In this document: one piece after another, positions 53,779-62,714 of the stretch
Layout: the number at the start of each line of letters is the position of its first letter
Numbering within the stretch: the stretch's first letter is position 1
Assembly (NCBI RefSeq): GCF_963662885.1
Contig: NZ_OY760059.1
Coordinates: 1,302,001-1,366,000, forward strand
Reading direction: 5' to 3'
Source: an uncultured Pseudodesulfovibrio sp.
GTDB taxonomy: Bacteria > Desulfobacterota > Desulfovibrionia > Desulfovibrionales > Desulfovibrionaceae
DNA length: 64,000 nt
The notes under the pieces: model-generated
Told to the model about the DNA's origin: nothing
The model's input: only the letters and a program-made list of their open reading frames with translations
The model's database searches: none
Made by a program: the position numbers and the translations under genes

Positions 53779-54081
53779 ATGGCAAAGACCTATGTAACGG
53801 CCGTGATCATGGCCAAGGACGGCTGCGAGGCGGCCATGGAAAAAGAGCTGCGCAAGGTGATACCGACGGTCCGTGACGAGGACGGCTGTCTGCGTTACGA
53901 CCTGCACCGCTCCGGCTACGGCAATACCTTTCTGTTTTATGAAATATGGGAGAGCCCGGCCCACCTCGAAGCGCACGGCCGTTCACCCCACATGGCCGCC
54001 ATGCACGAAGCCACAGTCGATCTCCAGGCCTGCCCCACCGAAGTCAACCTCTGGGAGGAGATCGACGCTGGCGGTCGGTAA
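53779..54081 (+). CDS. ABM-domain (quinol monooxygenase-like) protein
   Basis: 100 aa antibiotic-biosynthesis-monooxygenase fold (YgiN-like). Motifs: TYVTAVIMAKDGCEAAMEKE, DEDGCLRYDLHRSGYGNTFL and FYEIWESPAHLEAHGRSPHM. AAGGAG before the start. The 427 bp upstream (53352-53778) hold no convincing gene. Stand-alone gene; substrate not known. Confidence 0.85.
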   Translation: MAKTYVTAVIMAKDGCEAAMEKELRKVIPTVRDEDGCLRYDLHRSGYGNTFLFYEIWESPAHLEAHGRSPHMAAMHEATVDLQACPTEVNLWEEIDAGGR

Positions 54082-54221
54082 TGAGTGCTCGGATATAGAT
54101 CAAGTCTATTTTTACCGCCTGATTTATAACTGTTAACAATTGTCCGCAGTCTGCCGATTCCTATAGGATTCGCCCACAAGTGGAAAAGTCCTGCATGAAC
54201 CTCAAGGAGTTGGAGTACGAG

Positions 54222-55226
54222 ATGCGCACACTGAAATTCGCGGGCTGGCTTATGGCCCTCACGGTGGTGTTCGGCTTGGCGTCGGGCGTTGCCCGGGCAG
54301 AGGAAAAGACGCTGACCATGTATGTGGCCTACGGCGGACCCGAGGTCATCGCCCAGAAGTTCGAGGCCGCCACCGGTATCAAGGTGGAGTATCTGACCAT
54401 GTCGTCGGGCGAGGTGCTCACCCGGCTCCGTGCCGAAAAGTCCAACCCCGGCGCGGACGTCTGGTTCGGCGGCGGATCCGACGCCTTTATCCAGGCCAAG
54501 AAGGAAGGACTGACCGCACCGTTCAAGGCTCCCAACGCCAGCCGCGTGGACAAGGCCTTCAAGGACCCGGACGGCTACTGGACCGGCGTTTCCCTGGTGG
54601 TGGTCGGGTTCCTGGCCAACACCGACCGGCTGACCGGCAAGGGGCTGGCCGTCCCCATGACCTGGGAGGCTCTTGCCTCGCCGGATTACCGTGATGAGGT
54701 CTCGGCCTCCAACCTGAATACCTCGGGCACTGCTTACACCACGGTTTCCGGTGTGCTCCAGATCAAGGGAGAGAAGGCGGGCTGGCCTTTTCTGGAAAAG
54801 CTCTACGCCAACATTCCCTTTCTGACCAAGAGCGGTTCGGCTCCGGGCAAGATGGCATTGTCCGGCGAATTCTCCGTGGGTATCGCCCCGGACCCGCATA
54901 TCCTGGCCAACAAGAATCCGGACGCGCCGCTGGCCGTGGTCTACCCGTCCGACGGCGTGCTGGCCTGGCCTTCGCCGGTGTCGATCATCGCGAACGCCAA
55001 GCACCCGGAGAACGCCAGGAAGTTCGTGGACTGGTGCCTCAGCCCCGAGGGCCAGAAGGTCCTCATGCAGGCCTCGCCCCGCGTGCCGACCACGGACGTC
55101 GAGCCCCTGCCCGGCGTGCCCAAGCTGTCCGACCTCAAGCTGGTGGCTTACGACATCCTGCGCTGGGGCAACGAGCGCGAACGGGTGGTCGCAGAGTTCA
55201 ACAAGCTGTTCCCCAAGTATCAATAA
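54222..55226 (+). CDS. AfuA/FbpA-family ABC transporter substrate-binding protein
   Basis: 334 aa periplasmic binding protein. Signal peptide (FAGWLMALTVVFGLASGVARA). Mature part EKTLTMYVAYGGPEVIAQKF, then GADVWFGGGSDAFIQAKKEG and ILANKNPDAPLAVVYPSDG follow the Fe(3+)/AfuA-type fold. ATG 54222 with GGAG seven bases upstream is chosen over the upstream ATG at 54195. It is the first gene of an importer; iron(III) or an organophosphonate is the likely cargo, undecided from sequence. Confidence 0.85.
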   Translation: MRTLKFAGWLMALTVVFGLASGVARAEEKTLTMYVAYGGPEVIAQKFEAATGIKVEYLTMSSGEVLTRLRAEKSNPGADVWFGGGSDAFIQAKKEGLTAPFKAPNASRVDKAFKDPDGYWTGVSLVVVGFLANTDRLTGKGLAVPMTWEALASPDYRDEVSASNLNTSGTAYTTVSGVLQIKGEKAGWPFLEKLYANIPFLTKSGSAPGKMALSGEFSVGIAPDPHILANKNPDAPLAVVYPSDGVLAWPSPVSIIANAKHPENARKFVDWCLSPEGQKVLMQASPRVPTTDVEPLPGVPKLSDLKLVAYDILRWGNERERVVAEFNKLFPKYQ

Positions 55227-55234
55227 AGCCATGA

Positions 55235-55267
55235 CACGGGCCTCCGGCAACCATGCGGAGGCCCGTG
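55235..55267. terminator. 12-bp hairpin between binding protein and permease
   Basis: CACGGGCCTCCG (55235-55246) and CGGAGGCCCGTG (55256-55267) are perfectly complementary with a 9-nt loop. No T run follows, so it may protect the mRNA end or partly terminate, giving more binding protein than permease. Confidence 0.7.
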
Positions 55268-55294
55268 CCGTTTCTGTCGAGGTTTTAACCGGCC

Positions 55295-56938
55295 ATGCCC
55301 GAGCCGCACCCCTCACCCCGGTCGAATCGGGGATACCTGCTCTCCTGCGCGGTCTTTGCCGTGCTCCTGTTGCTTGTCGGCTACCCGGCGCTGACCGTGC
55401 TCCTTGAGAGCATTCGCCCCGGGGGCGAGTGGGGGCTTTCGGCCTATGCTGGGCTGTGGGCCGGACCGCGCCTGGGGAAGGTGGTGGGCTCTAGCCTGGG
55501 CGTGGCCCTGACCGGCTCGCTGCTCGCCTCGCTCATGGGCGGAGCCATGGCCGTGGTGGTCGCCAAGACCAGCGCGCCGCTCAGAAAACTCATGGGCGCG
55601 ACCGCGCTGCTGCCCATTATCCTGCCCGGTTTCGTGACCTCCATCGCCTATATTTTTCTCTTCGGGCGCAATGGATTGATAACCTATCGGTGGCTGCACA
55701 TTTCATGGGATGTGTACAGCTGGAAGAGTGTGATCGTGCTGCAGTCCGTGGACCAGACCACCACGGCCTTTCTCCTGTCCCTGGCCGCTCTGCGGACCAT
55801 CGACCCGGCCCTAGAAGAGGCGGCCGGGAGCCTCGGCGCGAAGCCGTGGCGGGTGCTGCGGACCATCACTCTGGCCCTGGCCTCACCGCTGGGCGCGGCC
55901 GCGTTTCTGCTCAACTTCATGCACTCCATGTCGGACTTCGGTACCCCGCTGGTTGTCGGCGGGCCTTTCGACACCCTGGCCTCGGCCTCGTACACCCAGC
56001 TGATCGGGCGGTACGATCCGTCCACTGCCTCGGCTCTGAACGTCATCCTGCTGGGGTTCTGCCTGCTGGCCTATGCGGGCTACGGCAGACTGGAATCGCG
56101 GTTCGGCCGGGACAGGATTATGGATCAGTCACGCCCCGTGGCCCGGCTCGATCTGGGCTGGCCGGGCAGGGCGGTATGGCTAATCTGCCTGCTTTTTTCC
56201 CTGTTCATGCTCGCCCTGCTCGGAGCCGTGCTTCTGGCCGCCTTCACCCGTAGCGCGGGAGCAGGGCTTGCGCCCACGCTCACGTATTTCGAGGCGGTGT
56301 TCACGCGCGGTTTTGCCAGCGCACGCAACACCCTGGTCTTTTCTCTGGCCGTGGGGTTGCTGTCGGCGCTGGGCGGGCAGGTCCTTGCCTATCTGATAAA
56401 AAGAGTGCGCATACCGGGCGCGCGGGCGTTGGACGTCCTGGCGACCCTGCCGTTCGCCGTACCCGGCACTTTCATCGGTGTGGGCTACGCCCTGGCCTTC
56501 AACCGTCCGCCGCTGCTGTTGACCGGGACCTGGGCCATCGTGGTGCTCAACCTGGTCATCCGCAAACTGCCCATGGGGTTGCGCGCCGGGGCCTCGGTGC
56601 TGGCCCGGCAGGACCGCGCCCAGGAGGAGGCCTCCCTTTGTCTGGGAGCCTCGCGTCTGCGCACCTTCCTGAAGGTGGTTCTGCCCTCGGTGCGCACGGC
56701 CATGCTGGCGGGCGGGCTGTACGCCTTCGTCACCTCGGTTCAGGCGTTGGGGTCGATCATCTTCATCATCACGCCGGGCACGCGCCTGTTGTCCGTTGAC
56801 GTGTTCGAGGCCGTGGTCCGGGGCGAAGTCGGCCAGGCCGCCGCCTTTTCCACCATCATGCTGGCCATGGCGGGCGCGGGCGCGGCGCTCATCATGCTGG
56901 CCTCTATGCGAAACGGGAAACGCCATGACATCCGCTAG
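55295..56938 (+). CDS. FbpB-type ABC transporter permease, fused two-domain
   Basis: 547 aa with about twelve membrane helices and two BPD-type permease halves, as in FbpB-like iron importers. Two EAA-like loops are visible: PALEEAAGSLGAKPWRVLRT and RAQEEASLCLGASRLRTFLK. It follows the binding-protein gene and overlaps the ATPase gene by 14 nt. Confidence 0.88.
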   Translation: MPEPHPSPRSNRGYLLSCAVFAVLLLLVGYPALTVLLESIRPGGEWGLSAYAGLWAGPRLGKVVGSSLGVALTGSLLASLMGGAMAVVVAKTSAPLRKLMGATALLPIILPGFVTSIAYIFLFGRNGLITYRWLHISWDVYSWKSVIVLQSVDQTTTAFLLSLAALRTIDPALEEAAGSLGAKPWRVLRTITLALASPLGAAAFLLNFMHSMSDFGTPLVVGGPFDTLASASYTQLIGRYDPSTASALNVILLGFCLLAYAGYGRLESRFGRDRIMDQSRPVARLDLGWPGRAVWLICLLFSLFMLALLGAVLLAAFTRSAGAGLAPTLTYFEAVFTRGFASARNTLVFSLAVGLLSALGGQVLAYLIKRVRIPGARALDVLATLPFAVPGTFIGVGYALAFNRPPLLLTGTWAIVVLNLVIRKLPMGLRAGASVLARQDRAQEEASLCLGASRLRTFLKVVLPSVRTAMLAGGLYAFVTSVQALGSIIFIITPGTRLLSVDVFEAVVRGEVGQAAAFSTIMLAMAGAGAALIMLASMRNGKRHDIR

Positions 56939-57965
56939 TTCAAGCCCCTGTCCGGCCGGAGCCGAAATCGAGCTGACCGGTGTGACCAAGACCTATGCCG
57001 GGACCCCGGCCGTTGACGGACTGACCGTGCGCTTCGCGCCCGGCGAACTTTGCTGCCTGCTCGGCCCCTCCGGGTGCGGCAAGTCCACCACTCTGCGGCT
57101 CATCGCCGGTCTGGAGCAGCCCGATCAGGGAACCATTACCATTCGGGGCCGGGACATGCGCGGGTTGCCGCCGCAGCAGCGCAACCTCGGATTCGTCTTT
57201 CAGAATTACGCTCTGTTCCCGCACATGAACGTGTTCGATAACGTGGCCTACGGGCTGCGTAGTCGTGGCGGCATGAATGATGCCGCGGTCCGCGAGGCGG
57301 CCCGAAGCGCCCTGACAATGGTACGGCTCGAAGGGTATGGCGGCCGCCGGGTGCACGAGCTGTCCGGCGGGGAGCAGCAGCGGGTGGCTCTTGCCCGTGC
57401 CCTGGTCACCGGGCCGGACGCACTGTTGCTGGACGAACCGTTTTCCAACCTGGACGCCCGGTTGCGCGAGGCCATGCGTTTTGAATTGGCGGAGTTGCGC
57501 GCTCGGCTCGGCATCACCACGGTCTTTGTTACCCATGACAAGGAGGAGGCGTTTGCCCTGGCCGACCGGATCGTGCTCATGCGAGACGCGCGGCTGGAAC
57601 AGGAGGGGGCGCCCGAAGATTTGTACCGTCATCCGGTCTCGGCCTTTGCCGCCGGGTTCCTGGGCAGCGCCAATTGCTTCGATGGGGAGCAGGGTGAGCG
57701 GGCGGCAGCACTCTTCGGACCTCAGGCCCGTATCGCGCACGATTTCCTGTTGATCCTCCGGCCGGAGCGCATACGTCCCGTCCCGGATGAGAGTGGCCCT
57801 TTCCGTGTGGCCGAAGCCCTGTTCATGGGACCCTACGTTCGCTATCTGCTGCGCCTTGAAGAAGACCCGTCCTTTCCTCTGGTCGAGGCCCACTGCCGGA
57901 CTTCGGAGTCCCGTCTCGCTTTGGGGTTGCGGGTGCGCGTCGAGTTGCTGCCGGAACCGTCCTGA
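56925..57965 (+). CDS. FbpC-type ABC transporter ATPase
   Basis: 346 aa. Walker A GPSGCGKSTTLRLIAG, Q-loop FVFQNYALFPHMNVFDN, signature LSGGEQQRVALARAL, Walker B ALLLDEPFSNLD and H-loop TVFVTHDKEEA. The C-terminal TOBE-like regulatory part is present. Start ATG 56925 lies inside the permease end, so the two are coupled. Energises the importer. Confidence 0.92.
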   Translation: MTSASSSPCPAGAEIELTGVTKTYAGTPAVDGLTVRFAPGELCCLLGPSGCGKSTTLRLIAGLEQPDQGTITIRGRDMRGLPPQQRNLGFVFQNYALFPHMNVFDNVAYGLRSRGGMNDAAVREAARSALTMVRLEGYGGRRVHELSGGEQQRVALARALVTGPDALLLDEPFSNLDARLREAMRFELAELRARLGITTVFVTHDKEEAFALADRIVLMRDARLEQEGAPEDLYRHPVSAFAAGFLGSANCFDGEQGERAAALFGPQARIAHDFLLILRPERIRPVPDESGPFRVAEALFMGPYVRYLLRLEEDPSFPLVEAHCRTSESRLALGLRVRVELLPEPS

Positions 57966-58346
57966 CGCGAATTGGTTTGGTTCGAAATTTTGGGGTCTTG
58001 GCGTGTACCCGCCTTATGCCGGTGAGGGAAATGTTGCTCTTTTTTTTGCGTAGGGATGTTGACAATCATTATTAAAATGTTATTAATGTACCAAGTTGAT
58101 TGTCCTTTTTATTGACAACTACATACCTGAAGCCGAATGCATCGATCCACGGGCATTGGTTGAAATCCGACTCAAGCATTGTAGTTTTCCCATTCCGGAC
58201 CGAGTGTCCGGGCAGCATACAAGGCAGTATGCAGGCATCGGGGAATGATTCGGCGAAACGTTCCGTTTCCGGACTCTTTCGCTCAACTATAGAATCCCTG
58301 GCCGCGCTGCCGATAGCGGGCGCAAAACGCCCTAAGGAGTTCCATT
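57966..58346. other. 381-bp intergenic region upstream of the aldehyde dehydrogenase
   Basis: No gene. It contains the Fur-like site and promoter described separately and AAGGAG at 58334 for the next gene. It also separates the ABC importer from gabD-type gene; no clear terminator for the importer is seen. Confidence 0.5.
58055..58087 (+). promoter_or_regulatory. Fur-box-like site overlapping a -35/-10 promoter
   Basis: GATGTTGACAATCATTATT (58055-58073) matches 15 of 19 positions of the classical Fur consensus GATAATGATAATCATTATC. It overlaps TTGACA (58059-58064) with a possible -10 ATTAAT (58082-58087) at 17-bp spacing. This would place the aldehyde dehydrogenase under iron control; inference from sequence only. 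Confidence 0.5.
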
Positions 58347-59738
58347 ATGAGTTACGCCACAGTCAATCCGTTTTCCGGCGAAACCGTTGCCACCTTTGAG
58401 TTCGCCACCGACGATCAGGTCCGCAAGGCCCTGGACGACGCCCAAAGCGCGTTTGAATCCTGGAGGAATACCTCCTTTGCCGAGCGCGCAGCGGTCATGC
58501 ACAAGGCCGCCGAAATCCTGCGCAAGGAAAAGTCCGAGTACGCCCGGCTCCTGACTCTGGAGATGGGCAAGGTCACGGCCGAGGCCGAGGCCGAGGTGGA
58601 CCTGTCCGCCGACATCTTCGACTACTACGCCAAGCATGCCGAAGCCCAACTGGCCCCGCGCAAGCTGGACGTGGACCCGGCCACCAAGGGCGAGTACCAT
58701 CTGCTGACCGAGCCGCTCGGCGTGCTGCTGGCCATCGAGCCCTGGAACTTCCCGTACTACCAGGTCGCCCGTATCATCGCCCCCCAGCTATCCGCTGGTA
58801 ACACCCTGCTGCTCAAGCACGCCTCCATCGTGCCCCAGTCCGCTGCCGCCATGGAAAAGCTGATGATCGAAGCCGGCCTGCCCTTCGGAGCGTTCACCAA
58901 TCTTTACGCCACTCGCGACCAGCTGGAGCTGATCATCAACGACGCTCGTGTGCGCGGCGTGGCCCTGACCGGTTCCGAAAAGGCCGGCGCGGTGGTCTCC
59001 ACCCAGGCTTCCAAGGCGCTGAAGAAGTCCACCCTGGAGTTGGGCGGCAACGACGCCTTCGTGGTCCTGGCCGATGCCGATCTGGACAAGACGGTCAAGT
59101 GGGGCGTGTTCGGTCGTCACTGGAACGGCGGCCAGGTGTGCTGCTCTTCCAAGCGTATGATCATCGTGGACGAGCTGTACGACCGCTACCGCGAGAAGTA
59201 CATCAAGGGCGTTGAAGGCCTCAAGGCCGGTGACCCCTTTGATCCCGAAACCACTCTGGCTCCGCTGTCCTCCCAGGAGGCCGCCGACCAGTTGAAGAAG
59301 AGGATCGCCGAGGCCGTAAAGCACGGCGCCACCGCCACCGAAGTCGGCCCCAAGGTCCCGGAGACCGGCGCCTTTGTGCAGCCGACCATCCTGGAAAACG
59401 TGGGCGTGGACAACCCGGCCCGCTACTGGGAGTTCTTCGGCCCGGTGTCCATGCTGTTCCGCGCCAAGGACGAGGAAGACGCCGTAGCCATCGCCAACGA
59501 CAGCCCGTTCGGACTGGGCGGTTCGGTCTTCACCACCGACCTGAAGCACGGCGAGGAAGTGGCCCGCAAGATCTCCACCGGCATGGTCTTCGTCAACCAT
59601 CCGACCATGGTCAAGGCGGACATCCCGTTCGGCGGCATCCGCAATTCCGGTTTCGGCCGTGAACTGCTCGACCTGGGCATCAAGGAATTCGTCAACCACA
59701 AGGTGGTCGGCGTGGCCGACATCGACGGCGACTTCTAG
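58347..59738 (+). CDS. NAD-type succinate-semialdehyde dehydrogenase (Sad/YneI-like)
   Basis: 463 aa aldehyde dehydrogenase, very close in length and pattern to E. coli Sad. Motifs: YHLLTEPLGVLLAIEPWNFP, LELGGNDAFVVLADADL (catalytic Glu) and NGGQVCCSSKRMIIVDELY (catalytic Cys). The C terminus FGGIRNSGFGRELLDLGI is typical. AAGGAG at 58334. Oxidises succinate semialdehyde or a similar short aldehyde to the acid. Single gene with its own terminator. Confidence 0.88.
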   Translation: MSYATVNPFSGETVATFEFATDDQVRKALDDAQSAFESWRNTSFAERAAVMHKAAEILRKEKSEYARLLTLEMGKVTAEAEAEVDLSADIFDYYAKHAEAQLAPRKLDVDPATKGEYHLLTEPLGVLLAIEPWNFPYYQVARIIAPQLSAGNTLLLKHASIVPQSAAAMEKLMIEAGLPFGAFTNLYATRDQLELIINDARVRGVALTGSEKAGAVVSTQASKALKKSTLELGGNDAFVVLADADLDKTVKWGVFGRHWNGGQVCCSSKRMIIVDELYDRYREKYIKGVEGLKAGDPFDPETTLAPLSSQEAADQLKKRIAEAVKHGATATEVGPKVPETGAFVQPTILENVGVDNPARYWEFFGPVSMLFRAKDEEDAVAIANDSPFGLGGSVFTTDLKHGEEVARKISTGMVFVNHPTMVKADIPFGGIRNSGFGRELLDLGIKEFVNHKVVGVADIDGDF

Positions 59739-59760
59739 TCGACTTCCGTTAGACGCAACA

Positions 59761-59792
59761 AGGGCGGTCCCATGAGGGGCCGCCCTTTTTTG
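59761..59792 (+). terminator. Rho-independent terminator
   Basis: AGGGCGG and CCGCCCT arms (stem about 7-8 bp) followed by TTTTTT. It lies 22 bp after the aldehyde dehydrogenase stop and also faces the nuoN end. Confidence 0.9.
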
Positions 59793-59829
59793 TGTTCGGT
59801 TACACGCGTTGCAAACGCGAAATCGGAGT

Positions 59830-61233
59830 CTAGGGAATCAACTGCAGGATGGGAGAGGGGGCCAACCCCAGGCCGACGAGAGCGAGGAGGAGCAGGAAGA
59901 TGGCCACGCCGCCCGCAACGGTCAGGCGCTCCCGGGTTGATGGCTGGTCTCCCTCGCGCAGATAGAGGGCGACCAGAGGGCGCAGGTAGTAGAACACGGA
60001 CAAGGCCGCGCCCAGAATGCCGATGACGCCGAGCCAGTTGTAGCCGCCCATGATGGTCGCCCGGAAGAGAAGCAGCTTGCCGGTGAATCCGGCGGTGGGC
60101 GGCAGCCCGGCCAGCGCGGCCAGCCCGGCGGCCAGCAGCCCGGCGGCCCAGGGGCGGGAGCGGCCCAGACCGCGCAGGGAGGCAAGGGTGTCCACGGGCT
60201 CGGTCCCGTCGTCCAGCAGGGAAAGCCCGCCGAACGCGGCCAGGTCCATGACGGCCAGAGCAGCGGCGTAGAACATGATCGGGCCGGGACCGGCCTGATT
60301 CACGCAGAGCACGCCCATGAGCAGATAGCCCATGTGCGCGGCCGAGGAAAAACCGAGCATGCGCTTGAGGCTGTCCTGGGCCAGGGCGGCCAGATTGGCG
60401 GCCAGCATGGTCAGAGCGGCCAGCCCCCAGAGCACAGGGACCGTGGCGGGCCAGAGGTCCGGGCCGAGGTCCAGGACGATGCGCAGCAACCCGCCGCCGA
60501 CAGCCGCCTTGACCATGGAGGTCAGTAGGGCGGCCACAGAGGCCGGTGCACCGCGATACACGTCAGGGGCCCAGAGGTGGAAGGGGGCCAGGGAAAGCTT
60601 GAAGGCCACTCCGGCCAGGATCATGCCCAGACCGACGAGCACGGTGCCGCCGCCTTCCGGGGCGTGCAGGCTCGTCGCGATATCCAGGCTGCCCGAGCCT
60701 GCGTACACGAGGCCGATGCCGAAGAGCAGTATGCCGCTGGCCGTGGCCCCCATGACGAAATATTTTACCGAGGCCTCGGTGCCGCCGTTGTCCTTGCGCA
60801 GTCCGATGAGGATGTAGAGCGGCAGGGACAGGAGTTCCAGGCCGAGGAAGAATGCCAGCCAGTTGCGTCCTCCGGCCAGGATCAACCCGCCGAGCAGGGC
60901 GGTCAGGAACAGGGCGTACAGCTCGTCGTCGTGTTTGTGTCCCTTGCGTTTGAGTTCCCCGCCGTAAAAGAGCAATACCCCCGCGCCCAGGGTGCAGATC
61001 AGGGGCAGGAAATAGGCGGTCAGCATGTCCGTGGCCAGGAAGGGCTTCAGAGCGGAGATGATCGGAGCCTCGGCGGGATACACGGCCAGGCCCATGGCTC
61101 CGGCCGCAAGGGTCGCCGACAGGGTTACGCCGTACAGCCCGACAGGGCGTTTGAACAGCGTGCCCAGGACAAAGCAGAGCAGGATGCCCAGGGTGAGCAG
61201 CAGGTGCGGTGCGAAAAGAAGGATATCGTGCAT
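59830..61233 (-). CDS. nuoN: NADH-quinone oxidoreductase subunit N
   Basis: 467 aa polytopic membrane subunit of complex I, about fourteen helices, part of the proton-pumping arm. Antiporter-type signature LLALSLPLYILIGLRKDN-like (FFLGLELLSLPLYILIG), then SLAPFHLWAPDVYRGAP and GLPPTAGFTGKLLLF. It follows nuoM by 15 nt on the same strand. Normal length and order (L-M-N). Confidence 0.92.
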   Translation of the reverse strand: MHDILLFAPHLLLTLGILLCFVLGTLFKRPVGLYGVTLSATLAAGAMGLAVYPAEAPIISALKPFLATDMLTAYFLPLICTLGAGVLLFYGGELKRKGHKHDDELYALFLTALLGGLILAGGRNWLAFFLGLELLSLPLYILIGLRKDNGGTEASVKYFVMGATASGILLFGIGLVYAGSGSLDIATSLHAPEGGGTVLVGLGMILAGVAFKLSLAPFHLWAPDVYRGAPASVAALLTSMVKAAVGGGLLRIVLDLGPDLWPATVPVLWGLAALTMLAANLAALAQDSLKRMLGFSSAAHMGYLLMGVLCVNQAGPGPIMFYAAALAVMDLAAFGGLSLLDDGTEPVDTLASLRGLGRSRPWAAGLLAAGLAALAGLPPTAGFTGKLLLFRATIMGGYNWLGVIGILGAALSVFYYLRPLVALYLREGDQPSTRERLTVAGGVAIFLLLLALVGLGLAPSPILQLIP

Positions 61234-61248
61234 GATCGCTGCCTTTGC

Positions 61249-62706
61249 CTAGAGAGGGCTGCCCGAGGCCAGAATGTTGAGCGGTTCGCGGATGAGGTCG
61301 AGCAGCGGGCCGGGGTGGATGCCGACCAAGAGCACGGCCAGTGCGAAGACCGACAGGATCAGGATTTCCCGGCCATTCAGGTCCACTGCTTGTGCCGATT
61401 CGGTCAGCGGACCGGGCTTGCCGATGACCGTGCCCCGCAACAGGCGCAGGACGTAGGCCAGGCCAACCACGATGCCGAAGAAAGCCAGGGACGCACCCAC
61501 CGGGTAGACCCGGAAGGAGCCGAGCATGATCATCACCTCGCCAACGAAGTTGGACAGCCCGGGAAGCCCGGCCGAGGCCACGGCGAAAAAGACCATGAAC
61601 GAACCGTATACGGGCATCTTTGCCCACAATCCGCCAAAGTCGGACAGCCTTCTGGAATGGAACCGCTCGGCCAGCATGCCGACCATGACGAACAGTGCGC
61701 CCGTGGTCAGGGCATGGCTGACCATCATGACCACCGCGCCGGACAGGCCGATGCGGTCGTGGGCGAACAGGGCAAACGTCAGCAATCCCATGTGGGCCAC
61801 GCTGGAATAGGCGACCAGCCGCTTGGCGTCCTGCTGGGCCATGGCGGTCCAGGAGGCGTAGAACAATCCGGCCAGCCCGATTCCGGCCAGCCACGGGGCG
61901 GCTGCCGCCACGGCGTGGGGGAACAGGGGAATGGCCCAGCGGAGCATGGCATAGGCACCGGTCTTGAGCAGGACTCCGGCCAGGAGCAGGCTGCCCGCGG
62001 TGGGGGCCTGGGTATGGGCGTCCGGCAGCCATGTATGGACCGGCAGCAGCGGGGTCTTGACCGCGAAGGCCAGAATGAAGGCCGCGGCGCACCAGCCCTG
62101 CATGGCCCCCGGCACCGGCGAGGCGGCCAGGGCGGCCAGGGACGGGTTCACGCCGGTCAGCATGAGCCAGACCACCGCCAGAAGCATGGGCAGCCCGCCG
62201 ACCATGCTGAAGACGAAGAATTTGAGTGCCGCGTATCGTCTTCTCTCGTGCCCGAACCTTCCTATGAGGAAGAACATGGGGATGAGCTGCGCTTCCCAGA
62301 AAAGGTAGAAAAGGAGCAGGTCGCGGGCCAGGAACACGCCGATGGCCGCGCTCAGGGCAGCCAGCAGCAGGCAGTGGAATACGGCCACGCCTTCGCGGAT
62401 CTCGCGCCAGGAGGTCAGGATGCCGAGCCCGCCGAGCAGTGCCGTGAGCAGGACCAGGACATAACTCAGTCCGTCCATGGTCAGGGCGTACTGTACGTGG
62501 AGCATGGGAATCCAGTCGAACCGCTCGATCAGTTCCCGGCCGTCGAGTACCTGCGGCAGCAGCACCAGTGCCAGGGCCAGTTCGGCCAGGGCGGCGGTCA
62601 GGCAGATGAACCGTGCCTGTGCCGGTTGGCGGTGGAAGAACAGCCCGGCCAGTCCGCCGATCAGCGGGAGCAGAATGAGTGCGGTGAGCAGGGGGAAATC
62701 GTACAT
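61249..62706 (-). CDS. nuoM: NADH-quinone oxidoreductase subunit M
   Basis: 485 aa antiporter-like membrane subunit of complex I. Motifs: ALTMDGLSYVLVLLTALLG, FLIGRFGHERRRYAALKF, FAVKTPLLPVHTWLPDAHTQ and YSSVAHMGLLTFALF. ATG 62706 (MYDFPLLTALIL) is chosen; it lies 8 nt after the nuoL stop. The longer frame to 62808 overlaps nuoL and has no start support. Confidence 0.93.
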   Translation of the reverse strand: MYDFPLLTALILLPLIGGLAGLFFHRQPAQARFICLTAALAELALALVLLPQVLDGRELIERFDWIPMLHVQYALTMDGLSYVLVLLTALLGGLGILTSWREIREGVAVFHCLLLAALSAAIGVFLARDLLLFYLFWEAQLIPMFFLIGRFGHERRRYAALKFFVFSMVGGLPMLLAVVWLMLTGVNPSLAALAASPVPGAMQGWCAAAFILAFAVKTPLLPVHTWLPDAHTQAPTAGSLLLAGVLLKTGAYAMLRWAIPLFPHAVAAAAPWLAGIGLAGLFYASWTAMAQQDAKRLVAYSSVAHMGLLTFALFAHDRIGLSGAVVMMVSHALTTGALFVMVGMLAERFHSRRLSDFGGLWAKMPVYGSFMVFFAVASAGLPGLSNFVGEVMIMLGSFRVYPVGASLAFFGIVVGLAYVLRLLRGTVIGKPGPLTESAQAVDLNGREILILSVFALAVLLVGIHPGPLLDLIREPLNILASGSPL

Positions 62707-62714
62707 ATCGGGCC

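Noticed and set aside
53937..55316. A 459-residue minus-strand frame opposite the binding-protein gene
   Set aside because: Shadow; it spans several real genes and gaps and has no domain.
58100..58399. A 99-residue frame across the gabD-type start
   Set aside because: No ribosome-binding site, no domain, and it overlaps the well-supported start of the dehydrogenase.
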